The translations under genes and the position numbers were made by a program. A DNA stretch of 64,000 nucleotides from Limimonas halophila (GTDB lineage Bacteria > Pseudomonadota > Alphaproteobacteria > Kiloniellales > Rhodovibrionaceae): contig NZ_FNCE01000010.1 of assembly GCF_900100655.1 (NCBI RefSeq), forward strand, positions 1-64,000, written 5' to 3'. A model generated the notes under the pieces. The model saw nothing but the letters and a program-made list of their open reading frames with translations. It ran no database searches and had not been told where the DNA came from. Numbering within the stretch: the first letter of the stretch is position 1; each line of letters starts with the position of its first letter. This document shows positions 1 through 8,124 of the stretch, piece after piece.

Positions 1-101
1 GTCCCGAGCATGCAAGAACAATGGGACGCGGTCACCGCGTCCCGAGCATGCAAGAACAATGGGACGCGGCGACCGTGTCCCGCCGATCCAACAAGAACAA
101 T
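1..101 (+). repeat. Tandem 38-bp hairpin array, cut by the window edge
   Basis: Two near-identical 38-bp units run from 1 to 38 and 39 to 76, and a decayed third begins at 77, keeping the 10-mer CAAGAACAAT at 92-101. The junction of units 1 and 2 forms a perfect inverted repeat, GGGACGCGG at 23-31 and CCGCGTCCC at 35-43 with a 3-base loop. The next unit repeats this at 61-81 with one change that still allows a G-U pair in RNA. The window opens inside a unit, so the array probably continues to the left. It lies just upstream of the dehydrogenase operon start at 133. Confidence 0.8.
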
Positions 102-132
102 AAAAACGAAAATGATGAGGGAGAGTCACGTC

Positions 133-693
133 ATGACAACGGGAGAGAGCGCCATGGACCGCCGGCGGTTCCTTCGGCTCGGCGGAGCCGTGGCGGCGGT
201 GACGGCCGCCGGCGCGCCGGTGCTGTTGGCGTCCGACCGGGCGCTGGCGGTCGAATTGACAGGCGCCGTGGATCAGCACGGCGCCGACACCCTGCTGGCG
301 ATGCTGCGGCGCCTGTATCCGCACGCCAGCCTGGGGGACGTCTACTACCTGAACGTCGTGGCCGACCTGGACAGCGAGGCGGCTGAAAACGGGGAAACCA
401 AGACGCTGCTCGCCGAGGGCGTGAAAACCTTGGACGACGCCATGGGCGTGCCGTTCAAGACGCTCTCCGACGGCTACCAGGTCAAGGTGCTCAAGCGGAT
501 CGAGGGCGAGCCATTCTTCGAGAAGGTGCGCGGCAAGGCCGTGGTGTCGCTCTACAACCAGAAGCTGGTCTGGCGCCAGCTCGGCTACGAGGGCGCGTCC
601 TTTCCCAAGGGCGGCTACATCCGCCGCGGGTTCGACGACCTGGCGTGGCTGCCGGATCCGCCGGCCAGCGCCAGCCCGCCCGCCCACGGCTGA
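133..693 (+). CDS. Tat-exported small subunit of a GMC-type dehydrogenase (gluconate 2-dehydrogenase subunit 3 family)
   Basis: The 186-aa protein starts at ATG 133, with GAGGGAG at 117-123 as ribosome binding site. A second ATG at 154 would also keep the twin-arginine signal DRRRFLRLGG, which is followed by an Ala/Val-rich h-region. The mature part resembles the small gamma subunit that accompanies membrane-bound FAD dehydrogenases of the gluconate and sorbitol type. The family is thought to carry the flavoprotein across the membrane through its Tat signal. The FAD subunit follows 31 bases downstream in the same operon. No cytochrome c subunit gene follows. Family assignment rests on the signal type, the size and the partner gene. 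Confidence 0.75.
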   Translation: MTTGESAMDRRRFLRLGGAVAAVTAAGAPVLLASDRALAVELTGAVDQHGADTLLAMLRRLYPHASLGDVYYLNVVADLDSEAAENGETKTLLAEGVKTLDDAMGVPFKTLSDGYQVKVLKRIEGEPFFEKVRGKAVVSLYNQKLVWRQLGYEGASFPKGGYIRRGFDDLAWLPDPPASASPPAHG

Positions 694-724
694 CCGCCCC
701 GCACGTTCAGGGAGGACGCACATC

Positions 725-2293
725 ATGGCCACGATCGACGCATCCGACGACAGCGCCGTCGTCATCATCGGCTCGGGCGCCGGCGGCGGCACGCTGGCGA
801 ACGAACTCTGCCAGAAGGGCATCCGGGTGGTGCTGCTGGAAGCCGGCAAGCGCTATTCCATCGGCGACTTCACCAACGACGAGTGGGAAGCCTTCAACCA
901 GCTGTCCTGGCTGGACCTGCGCACTGCATCCGGCAGTTGGCGCGTGGCGCGGGACTTTCCCAACCTGCCGGCGTGGATCTGCAAGACGGTGGGCGGCACC
1001 ACGGTTCACTGGGCCGGCGCCAGCCTGCGCTTGCAAGCGCACGAATTGAAAGCGCGCAGCACCTACGGCGACGTGCCGGGCGCCAACCTGGCGGACTGGC
1101 CGCTATCGCTCGACGACCTGGAGCCCTACTACGACAAGGCCGAAAAGAAGCTGGGCGTCACGCGCACCAACGACATCCCCGGCCTGCCGGGCAACAACAA
1201 CTTCAAGGTCATGTACAACGGCGCTTCGCGGGTGGGCTACGAAACCGTCCACACCGGGCGCATGGCGATCAACAGCCAGCCGCGCGACGGCCGGCCAGCG
1301 TGCCAGCAGCTTGGCTTCTGCTTCCAGGGCTGCAAGACGGGCGCCAAGTGGTCGACGCTCTACACCGAGATCCCCAAAGCCGAAAAGACGGGGAACCTGG
1401 ACCTGCGCACCCAGGCGCAGGTGGTGCGGATCGAGCACGACGACGCCGGCAAGGCCAGCGCGGTGGTTTACGTCGACGCCAACGGCGACAAGCAGCGCCA
1501 GCGGGCGCGCGCGGTGTGCGTCGCCGGCAATTCCATCGAGACGCCGCGCATGCTGTTGATGTCCGACAGCAACAAATTCCCCGACGGGCTGGCGAACTCC
1601 TCGGGGCAGGTCGGGCGCAACTACATGCGCCACATGACCGGCTCGGTCTACGGGGTCTTCAACAACCCCGTGAACGGCTACCGCGGCACCACGATGGCCG
1701 GGATCATCCAGGATGAGTCGCGCTTCGACGACAGCCGCGGCTTCGTCGGCGGCTACGAGATGGAGACCATCTTCCTGGGCGTTCCCTTCATGGCGGCCTT
1801 CCTGAACCCCGGCGCCTGGGGCGAGGACTTCACCGAGGAAATGGAAGCCTACGACCACATGGCCGGGATGTGGCTGGTCGGCGAAGACATGCCGCAGGAG
1901 AGCAACCGGATCACGCTGCACGACTCCAAGCGGGATCAGAACGGCATGCCGGTGCCGAACGTGCACTTCGACGATCACCCCAACGACATCGCCATGCGCA
2001 ACCACGGCTACAAGGCCGGCTCGGCGGTGTACGAAGCGGCGGGCGCCATCCGCACGATCGAAACGCCACCCTATCCCTCGACCCACAACCTGGGCACCTG
2101 TCGGCAGAGCGCCGACCCGGCGGACGGCGTCTGCAACAGCTTCGGCCAGACGCACGACGTGGCGAACCTTTTCATCTCGGATGGCAGCCAGTTCACCACC
2201 AGCGGCGCGGAAAACCCGACGCTGACGATCGTGACCCTGGCGATCCGGCAGGCGGACTACATCGCCGAGCAGATGCAGAAGCAGGCGATCTGA
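725..2293 (+). CDS. GMC family FAD-dependent oxidoreductase (gluconate/alcohol dehydrogenase-like large subunit)
   Basis: This 522-aa flavoprotein has the N-terminal dinucleotide-binding glycine motif GSGAGGGTLA at about residues 16-25. Its C-terminal GMC signature includes HNLGTCR and a later SGAENPTLTI segment. GMC enzymes oxidise alcohols, sugars or sugar acids using FAD. With the Tat-bearing small subunit just upstream, this one most likely acts in the periplasm and passes electrons to the respiratory chain. GGAGGAC at 711-717 is the ribosome binding site. The usual third subunit, a multi-haem cytochrome c, is absent here, so the acceptor is unknown. Substrate cannot be told from sequence alone. 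Confidence 0.88.
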   Translation: MATIDASDDSAVVIIGSGAGGGTLANELCQKGIRVVLLEAGKRYSIGDFTNDEWEAFNQLSWLDLRTASGSWRVARDFPNLPAWICKTVGGTTVHWAGASLRLQAHELKARSTYGDVPGANLADWPLSLDDLEPYYDKAEKKLGVTRTNDIPGLPGNNNFKVMYNGASRVGYETVHTGRMAINSQPRDGRPACQQLGFCFQGCKTGAKWSTLYTEIPKAEKTGNLDLRTQAQVVRIEHDDAGKASAVVYVDANGDKQRQRARAVCVAGNSIETPRMLLMSDSNKFPDGLANSSGQVGRNYMRHMTGSVYGVFNNPVNGYRGTTMAGIIQDESRFDDSRGFVGGYEMETIFLGVPFMAAFLNPGAWGEDFTEEMEAYDHMAGMWLVGEDMPQESNRITLHDSKRDQNGMPVPNVHFDDHPNDIAMRNHGYKAGSAVYEAAGAIRTIETPPYPSTHNLGTCRQSADPADGVCNSFGQTHDVANLFISDGSQFTTSGAENPTLTIVTLAIRQADYIAEQMQKQAI

Positions 2294-2318
2294 TCCCCGC
2301 ACGCCGCGCCGATGCGGC

Positions 2319-2352
2319 CGGGAGCGCTGTGCCAGCCGCAGCGCTCCCGTTT
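2319..2352 (+). terminator. Probable terminator of the GMC operon
   Basis: Eleven-base arms CGGGAGCGCTG (2319-2329) and CAGCGCTCCCG (2339-2349) enclose a 9-base loop, followed by only three T residues. It sits 26 bases after the dehydrogenase stop codon. The rest of 2350-2519 shows no convincing gene. Confidence 0.5.
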
Positions 2353-2519
2353 CGTGAGGGGATCGGATGAAGCCCAGCGCGGCGGCTTCGACCCCGCCGC
2401 GAGCGCGCCGTTATGGCGCGCCCGCCGCCGACCCGCCGTGAAGGTTCGGATGGCGACCGTCCCCGAGACAGCCGCCCCCATCGCCGGTCCGCGGGCGTCC
2501 GTTTGCCCGATTGATGGGA

Positions 2520-3467
2520 TCAACCTGCTTCCAGGTTGCGGATGATGGTGCCGACGCCGCGGTCGGTGAAGGTTTCCAGCAGCAGGCAGTGGGGCACACG
2601 GCCGTCGAGGATGACGGAGGCCTCGACGCCCTGCTCGACGGCGTGCAGGCAGGTCTCGACCTTGGGGATCATGCCGCCGGAAATCGTCCCGTCGCCGATG
2701 GCGTAGCGGGTCTGGTCGGGCGAAAGCTCGGGGATGAGCGCCCCATTCTGATCGGAGACGCCGGGCACGTCGGTGAGCATGAGCAGGCGCGTGGCGCCGA
2801 GCGCCGCGGCGATGGCGCCGGCGGCGGTGTCGGCGTTGATGTTGAAGGTCTCGCCGTTGGGGCCCCAGCCGATGGGCGCGATCACGGGGATCATGCCGGC
2901 GTTTTCCATGGAGGCGATGACGCCGGCGTTGATGTGCTTGGGCTCGCCGACGAAGCCGAGGTCGACCACGCGCTCGATCTGGGAATCCGGGTCGCGGGTC
3001 TTGCGCTGAAGCTTGCTGGCCTCGATGAGGGCGCCGTCCTTGCCGGAAAGGCCGACGGCGGTGCCGCCCTCGGCGTTGATGGTGCTGACGATCTGTTTGT
3101 TGATCGTCCCGGCGAGCACCATCTCCACGACCTCGACGGTCTCGGCGTCGGTGATGCGCAGGCCGTCGACGTACTGGGACTGGACGTTGAGGCGCTCCAG
3201 CATGCGGCCGATCTGCGGGCCGCCGCCGTGGACGATCACGGGGTTGATGCCGACGTGCTTCATCAGCGCGATGTCGCGGGCGAACACCTTGGCCAGCTCG
3301 GGGTCGCCCATGGCGTGACCGCCGTACTTCACGACGAAGGTCTTGCCCGAGTACTGGCGCATGAACGGCAGCGCCTCGGTAAGGGTGCGCGCCGTCCGCA
3401 GCCAGTGCTTGGTCTCGCCGATGCTGCGCTGTTGGGTATTGCCCGCCATGCCCGCTCCCGTCGTCAC
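2520..3467 (-). CDS. argB: Acetylglutamate kinase
   Basis: ArgB phosphorylates N-acetyl-L-glutamate, the second step of arginine biosynthesis, in the cytosol. The 315-aa sequence has the amino acid kinase fold signatures KYGGHAMG near residue 45 and [11 protein letters not shown] near residue 80, and it is full length. A GTG start at 3467 overlaps the engB stop codon (GTGA); an internal ATG at 3449 is the alternative. The gene is last in the rpmH-rnpA-yidD-yidC-engB-argB run, an order known from many alphaproteobacteria, and is probably translationally coupled to engB. In many species this enzyme is feedback-inhibited by arginine. Confidence 0.95.
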   Translation of the reverse strand: MTTGAGMAGNTQQRSIGETKHWLRTARTLTEALPFMRQYSGKTFVVKYGGHAMGDPELAKVFARDIALMKHVGINPVIVHGGGPQIGRMLERLNVQSQYVDGLRITDAETVEVVEMVLAGTINKQIVSTINAEGGTAVGLSGKDGALIEASKLQRKTRDPDSQIERVVDLGFVGEPKHINAGVIASMENAGMIPVIAPIGWGPNGETFNINADTAAGAIAAALGATRLLMLTDVPGVSDQNGALIPELSPDQTRYAIGDGTISGGMIPKVETCLHAVEQGVEASVILDGRVPHCLLLETFTDRGVGTIIRNLEAG

Positions 3468-4162
3468 TGTTCGATATGCGCCGCGAGCGCCGCGAGTTCG
3501 CCGCGGACCTCTTCGATGCCCCGGCCGGTCTGCGCCGAGGTGACGCGCACGACCGGGTGGAGGGCCACGTGCTTGGGCCCGAGATCGCGAACCGCCTGCA
3601 CGGTTTCCGTCAACGCGGCCTGGCTGCGCATCTTGTCGGCCTTGGTGAGCAGTACCTGATAGGGCACCGCGGCCTGGTCCAACGCCGTCATCACGGCCCG
3701 GTCGTTGTCGCGCACACCGCGGCGTGCATCAACCAGCACGCACACCCGGCGCAGGTTCGGTCGACCACGGAGATAATCGTACGTCAGCTCGGTCCAGCGC
3801 CGCACCTTGTCCTTGGGCGCCTTGGCGTAGCCGTACCCGGGCAGGTCCACCAGCATCAGCGCGCCGGCGAGATCGAAGAAGTTGATCTGCTGCGTGCGCC
3901 CCGGCGTTTGCGAGGTGCGGGCCAGCATCTTCTGGCCCACGAGCGCGTTGATGAGCGAGGACTTGCCGCAGTTCGACCGGCCGGCGAAGGCGATTTCGGG
4001 CGTCTCGTGGGCGAAACTCGGCATGGAGTCCAGCTTGGCCGCCCCCGCGACGAAGCGGGCGGGCCGGGCGAACAGCAGCCGCCCGGCCTCCAGATCCAGG
4101 TCCGATTCCGGCTCGACAGCGGCCGGATCGGGCGCGGGGCCTTCGTCCACCTCGTCGTTCAT
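3464..4162 (-). CDS. engB: Ribosome biogenesis GTPase EngB/YsxC
   Basis: EngB is a small GTPase needed for assembly of the large ribosomal subunit. The 232-aa protein, starting at ATG 4162, has the G1 loop GRSNCGKSS, the G3 motif DLPGYGYA and the G4 motif TKAD, in the usual order. The cysteine in G1 replaces the more common valine. An upstream in-frame extension to 4348 is rejected because it is Arg/Ala/Pro-rich and lies inside yidC. The gene starts 20 bases after yidC and overlaps argB by four bases, so it belongs to the same transcript. Confidence 0.93.
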   Translation of the reverse strand: MNDEVDEGPAPDPAAVEPESDLDLEAGRLLFARPARFVAGAAKLDSMPSFAHETPEIAFAGRSNCGKSSLINALVGQKMLARTSQTPGRTQQINFFDLAGALMLVDLPGYGYAKAPKDKVRRWTELTYDYLRGRPNLRRVCVLVDARRGVRDNDRAVMTALDQAAVPYQVLLTKADKMRSQAALTETVQAVRDLGPKHVALHPVVRVTSAQTGRGIEEVRGELAALAAHIEQ

Positions 4163-4181
4163 GGGGCGTCGCTCATGGCGG

Positions 4182-6215
4182 TCAGCGCTTGCGGCCCTTG
4201 CGGCCCTTGCCGCCGCCCTTCTTGGCCGCGGCCGGGTTGCGCTTGCTCGTGCGCGGCCCGCCGTCGCCGCCCTGGGACGCCGCGGGTTGGGCCGGTTCCT
4301 CCGCCGGCTGCGCAGCTGCCGGAGCGGGTGCGGTTTCGGCCTCGCCATTGCCCGTGCCGGCGGCGGTGGCCGTACCGCCGTCGCCGCCCGAGCCGTTGGC
4401 GTCGCCCGTGCTGGCGGCCGGCTTGGCGGGCGATTCCATCTTGCCGCCGATCTGCATGCCCGCCCGGCGCATGATGATGTACTGCTGCAGGAAGGTGAAA
4501 ATGTTGTTGCTCGTCCAGTACACCACCAGGCCGGACGGGAACTGTGCCAGCAGGAAGGTGAAGACGATCGGCAGCAGCTTGAAGATGCGCGCCTGCGTGG
4601 CGTCGGCCGGCTGCGGGTTCAGGGCCTGCTGGGCGTACATCGTGATGCCCATGATGATGGGCAGGATGCCGATGCTCAGGAAGTCGATCGGGCCCAGGTT
4701 CGGCACCTGATAGGGCAGCAGCCCGAAAAGGTTGATCCAGCTCGTCGGGTCCTTCGCCGAGAGGTCGTCCAGCCACAGCATGAAGGGGGCGTGGCGCATC
4801 TCGATCGTGACGAAGAGGACCTTGTAGACGGCGAAGAAGAAGGGGATCTGCACCAGGATGGGCAGGCAGCCCGAGGCCGGGTTCGCGCCCTCGCGCTTGT
4901 AGAGCGCCATCATCTCCTGGTTCAGGCGCTGCTTGTCGTCGCCGAACTGCTCGCGCAGGCGCTGCATCTCCGGCTGCAGCTTCCGCATCTTGGCCATCGA
5001 GCGGTAGGACTTGTTGGCCAGCGGGAAGAAGACGAGCTTGATGGCGAGCACCAGCAGGATGATGGCGACGCCGAAGTTGCCCGTAATCCCGGCGAAGAAA
5101 TCAAGCGCGTGGAAAACCGGCTTCGTCAGGAAGTAGAGCCAGCCGAAGTCGACCGCCTTGTCGAAGTGCGGGATGCCGAGATCCTCGGCGTAGCCGTCCA
5201 GCAGCGAGACTTCCTTGGCGCCGGCGAACAGGCGGTTGGTCGTCGCGAACTGCTCACCCGGCGCGATGCGCGTGCTGTTGTGCAGGTAGTCGGCCTGGTA
5301 CTTGTCGACGCCGTTGCCGTTGGTGTGGACGAAGCGCGTCTCCACCTCGGCGTCCTGGTCGGGGACCAGGCTGACCAGCCAGTACTTGTCCGTGATGCCG
5401 GTCCAGCCGCCCGTCGTGGTGCGGCTGATCGGGCCGTCCTCGCGCACGTCGTCGTAGTCGATCTCGTCCAGGGTGCCGTTGTACACCCCGATCGGGCCTT
5501 CGTGCAGAATGTAGTAGCCCAGCGTGTCCGGTGTGCCGCGGCGGGATACCAGCCCGTACGGGGCCAGCGAGACGGGCTCCCCGGCCTCGTTGGTGACGCG
5601 CTGCGTCACCTCGAACATGTAGTCTTCGTCGATGGAATAGGTGCGCTCGAAGCGCAGCCCGGTCTCGCCCGTCCAGGTGAGCGTGACGTCCTGGTCGACG
5701 GTCAGCTTGTCCGCGCTTGCCTCCCACCGCGCGTCGCGGCCCGGGACGTCCGCGGGGCCGCCCGAGGCCACCCAGCCGAAGGACGCGTAGTAGGCGTTCT
5801 CGGAATGCGGCGGGGAGAGCAGGTCGATCTTGGGGCTGTCGGGGGCGTTTTCGACGCGGTACTTGCGCAGCGTCAGGTCGTCGATGCGCCCGCCGACCAG
5901 CGAGATCGAGCCGTCCAGCTTGGGCGTGTCGATGGCCACGCGCGGGCTTTCGTCCAGCGCGTTCGCGCGGTTCGTGACCTCGCCCCCAGCACTGCCCGGC
6001 GCGCGGCCGTCCGCCGTGGCGCCGCCGCCGTCGTCGGGCTGCGGCGCCGAGGCCGGGGCGTCGCCGGTGGCCTGCGACTGGGCAGCCTGCTGCTCCGGCG
6101 CGGGCTTGCCGTCCTGGCCGGTCGGCTGCTCCTGCGTCCGGTAGAGCAGTTCGAAGCCGAGCAGAATGGCGACCGAGAGCACGATCGCCATGAGGAGGTT
6201 GCGCTGCTGCTCCAT
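4182..6215 (-). CDS. yidC: Membrane protein insertase YidC
   Basis: YidC inserts and folds inner-membrane proteins, alone or with SecYEG. The 677-aa protein has an N-terminal membrane anchor at about residues 8-24. It continues with a Pro/Gly/Ala-rich linker, a large periplasmic beta domain, and the conserved 60KD_IMP core, whose transmembrane segments start near residue 385. The C-terminal tail is very Lys/Arg-rich, as in YidC proteins that contact ribosomes. The linker and tail are compositionally biased, but the length suits alphaproteobacterial YidC. The neighbours rnpA, yidD and engB are the classical context. Confidence 0.97.
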   Translation of the reverse strand: MEQQRNLLMAIVLSVAILLGFELLYRTQEQPTGQDGKPAPEQQAAQSQATGDAPASAPQPDDGGGATADGRAPGSAGGEVTNRANALDESPRVAIDTPKLDGSISLVGGRIDDLTLRKYRVENAPDSPKIDLLSPPHSENAYYASFGWVASGGPADVPGRDARWEASADKLTVDQDVTLTWTGETGLRFERTYSIDEDYMFEVTQRVTNEAGEPVSLAPYGLVSRRGTPDTLGYYILHEGPIGVYNGTLDEIDYDDVREDGPISRTTTGGWTGITDKYWLVSLVPDQDAEVETRFVHTNGNGVDKYQADYLHNSTRIAPGEQFATTNRLFAGAKEVSLLDGYAEDLGIPHFDKAVDFGWLYFLTKPVFHALDFFAGITGNFGVAIILLVLAIKLVFFPLANKSYRSMAKMRKLQPEMQRLREQFGDDKQRLNQEMMALYKREGANPASGCLPILVQIPFFFAVYKVLFVTIEMRHAPFMLWLDDLSAKDPTSWINLFGLLPYQVPNLGPIDFLSIGILPIIMGITMYAQQALNPQPADATQARIFKLLPIVFTFLLAQFPSGLVVYWTSNNIFTFLQQYIIMRRAGMQIGGKMESPAKPAASTGDANGSGGDGGTATAAGTGNGEAETAPAPAAAQPAEEPAQPAASQGGDGGPRTSKRNPAAAKKGGGKGRKGRKR

Positions 6216-6230
6216 GGCGTCCGCCGTTCG

Positions 6231-6500
6231 TTACCGCCGGTCCTGCCCCGGTGCCCGGGCGGGTGGCACCGGATCGAAACCCCAGCTTCCCAGGGGATGG
6301 CAGCGCGCCAGCCGGCGCACGGTCAGCCACCCACCGTAGACCACGCCGTGGCGCCGGAGCGCGGTCAGCGCGTACTGGGAGCACGTGGGCTCGTAGCGGC
6401 AGTGACCGGGCGTGAGCGTGGAGATGGCCCGATACACATGAACCGCACCCAGCGCGGCGCGCTGGGCCAGCGCGGACGCGATGGGTGCGGCGTGCTTCAT
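6231..6500 (-). CDS. yidD: Membrane protein insertion efficiency factor YidD
   Basis: The 89-aa basic protein carries the YidD signature around [11 protein letters not shown] and ends with a G-W-x-P-type segment ([10 protein letters not shown]). YidD is a membrane-associated helper of YidC-dependent insertion. It overlaps the rnpA stop by four bases and ends 15 bases before yidC, the standard arrangement. Confidence 0.93.
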   Translation of the reverse strand: MKHAAPIASALAQRAALGAVHVYRAISTLTPGHCRYEPTCSQYALTALRRHGVVYGGWLTVRRLARCHPLGSWGFDPVPPARAPGQDRR

Positions 6501-6934
6501 TCCGTGTCCTTCCCGGCGTCCGCCGGAGACGCGGCGGTGGTGCCCGCGCGGCCCGTTGCGGTGTTGTCGGCCCGGGCGTGCGCCGTTCGGCGATTGAGCT
6601 TGCGGACGGCGACGCGCACGTCGTTCAACAGGTCCGGGTACGCGCGGTCCAGCGTGGCCTTGCGCCCGATAACGACGTAGTCCGTGCCGGGCGCGCCTTC
6701 ACGCGGCAACACCTCGCGCGCCGCGGCCCGGAGCCTGCGGCGCGCGCGATTCCGCTGCACGGCCTTGCCGACCTTGCGCGAAACGGTGATGCCCAGGCGC
6801 GCGACATCGTCGGCGTCGACACGCGACTCGCGCGGAAGCGCCTGCACCACGACTCCCGGCATGACCTTTTTATATCGCCCGCGGGCGATACGCAGGAACT
6901 CGGGCCGTTTGGTGAGCCGGCCGAGGCGCGGCAT
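6497..6934 (-). CDS. rnpA: Ribonuclease P protein component
   Basis: RnpA is the protein cofactor of RNase P, which removes 5' leaders from tRNA precursors. The 145-aa sequence contains the basic RNA-binding motif around [10 protein letters not shown] near residue 65, preceded by the strand [11 protein letters not shown]. About 25 C-terminal residues form an Ala/Thr-rich tail beyond the family core. It lies 12 bases after rpmH and shares its promoter. Confidence 0.95.
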   Translation of the reverse strand: MPRLGRLTKRPEFLRIARGRYKKVMPGVVVQALPRESRVDADDVARLGITVSRKVGKAVQRNRARRRLRAAAREVLPREGAPGTDYVVIGRKATLDRAYPDLLNDVRVAVRKLNRRTAHARADNTATGRAGTTAASPADAGKDTE

Positions 6935-6946
6935 GCCTCGCGGGCG

Positions 6947-7081
6947 TCAGGCGCTCAGGCGCTTGCGGCCCTTGCGGCGACGATCGTTGATGACTCGGCG
7001 GCCGCCCTTCGTCGCCATGCGCGCACGAAAGCCGTGGCGGCGCTTACGGACCAGGTTGCTGGGCTGGAACGTCTGCTTCAC
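6947..7081 (-). CDS. rpmH: Large ribosomal subunit protein bL34
   Basis: A 44-aa, very basic protein begins [10 protein letters not shown] and ends RKGRKRLSA, a full bL34. The start is GTG at 7081, with AGGAG about nine bases upstream on the minus strand. Longer in-frame translations reaching 7153 run over the promoter and are not used. This is the first gene of the operon. Confidence 0.97.
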   Translation of the reverse strand: MKQTFQPSNLVRKRRHGFRARMATKGGRRVINDRRRKGRKRLSA

Positions 7082-7117
7082 GGCTGTAAGCTCCTGTTTG
7101 TCCGGCGGTGGGGCGCG

Positions 7118-7146
7118 GGTATAAGCGGCGGTCCAGTCCGTGTCAA
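7118..7146 (-). promoter_or_regulatory. Housekeeping promoter of the rpmH operon
   Basis: On the minus strand a perfect -35 TTGACA (7146-7141) is followed after 16 bases by TTATAC (7124-7119), or after 17 bases by TATACC. It lies about 40 bases ahead of the rpmH start codon. It is the clearest sigma-70-type promoter in the window. Confidence 0.75.
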
Positions 7147-7310
7147 CGCGCATTGCCGCCGCTCGGCAGCGGGCAGCCGCCCGCGCATGCCGAGGGCACG
7201 GCTTCCACCGGGTTTCACGCCCGTTGACAGGGTCGTGATTTGGGTTCGCGCCCCAACCTGCGCCATATCAACGTTCGATGGGCGTGGGAAGACCGGGCTC
7301 CGGAAGCAAT

Positions 7311-8084
7311 ATGGGCGACAGGATGAGCACCAAGGATCAGGCAGACGCCCCGAACCAGGCCACGGGGACGGGGCGCCGTTCGCGGTTGACGCGGTGGCTG
7401 CCGCTGCTGGCGCTGGTGGCCGGGTTCGTCCTCTTCTTCGCGCTCGGCCTGGACAAGTACCTCAGCTTCGACGCGCTCGCCGAGCACCGGGCGTGGCTGG
7501 AACAACAGGTGGCCGACAACGCCGTCCTGGCGGCGGCGGCCTTCGTGGTGGTCTACGCGCTGGTGGCGGCCTTCTCCATCCCCGGCGGGGCTTTCCTGAC
7601 CATCCTGGGCGGCTTCCTCTTCGGCACGATCGGCGGGGCGATCTACGCCGTGACGGGGGCGACCATCGGGGCGGTCGCCGTCTTCCTGGCGGCGCGCACG
7701 GCCCTCGGCGACGCGCTGCGCGAGCGCGCGGGCTCGGCCGTGGAGCGCATGCGCGCGGGCTTTCAGGAAGACGCCATGAACTACCTGCTCTTCCTGCGCC
7801 TGATCCCGGTGTTCCCGTTCTGGCTGGTGAACCTCGTGCCCGCGTTCCTGGGCGTGCCGCTGCGCACCTACGCCATCGGCACGTTTCTCGGCATCGCGCC
7901 GGGCTCGGTGGTTTACGCCAGCGTGGGCAACGGCGTGGGCAACCTGATCGCCGTTGGTGAGAAGCCGAACCTGGGCATCATCTTCGAGCCGAGCATCCTG
8001 GGGCCGATCATCGGGTTGGCCCTGCTGTCCATGCTGCCCGTGGGCTACAAGAAGTACCGCGCCTGGCGCGCCGCGCGCGGCTGA
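7311..8084 (+). CDS. TVP38/TMEM64 (DedA-like, SNARE-associated Golgi) family membrane protein
   Basis: About 257 aa. A hydrophobic helix at residues 25-45 precedes a further membrane domain with re-entrant-type motifs SIPGGAFLTILGG and GxxxGSVVYASVGNG, typical of the VTT domain. Relatives include yeast TVP38 and bacterial YdjX/YdjZ; phospholipid scrambling or transport roles are proposed for the superfamily. GGAAG at 7302-7306 favours ATG 7311 over ATG 7323. The flavin disulfide reductase follows 40 bases downstream, a pairing I recall from many bacteria and sometimes as one fused protein. Membrane localisation is secure; molecular function is not. Confidence 0.85.
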   Translation: MGDRMSTKDQADAPNQATGTGRRSRLTRWLPLLALVAGFVLFFALGLDKYLSFDALAEHRAWLEQQVADNAVLAAAAFVVVYALVAAFSIPGGAFLTILGGFLFGTIGGAIYAVTGATIGAVAVFLAARTALGDALRERAGSAVERMRAGFQEDAMNYLLFLRLIPVFPFWLVNLVPAFLGVPLRTYAIGTFLGIAPGSVVYASVGNGVGNLIAVGEKPNLGIIFEPSILGPIIGLALLSMLPVGYKKYRAWRAARG

Positions 8085-8124
8085 GCGATATTCGTCCTTT
8101 CAACACGTCTCCGGATCCCGAAAC

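Noticed and set aside
3882-6680. Open reading frame of 932 codons on the plus strand
   Set aside because: It runs antisense to engB, yidC, yidD and rnpA. Long shadow frames are expected at this GC content; its translation is Arg/Ala/Val-rich with no fold.
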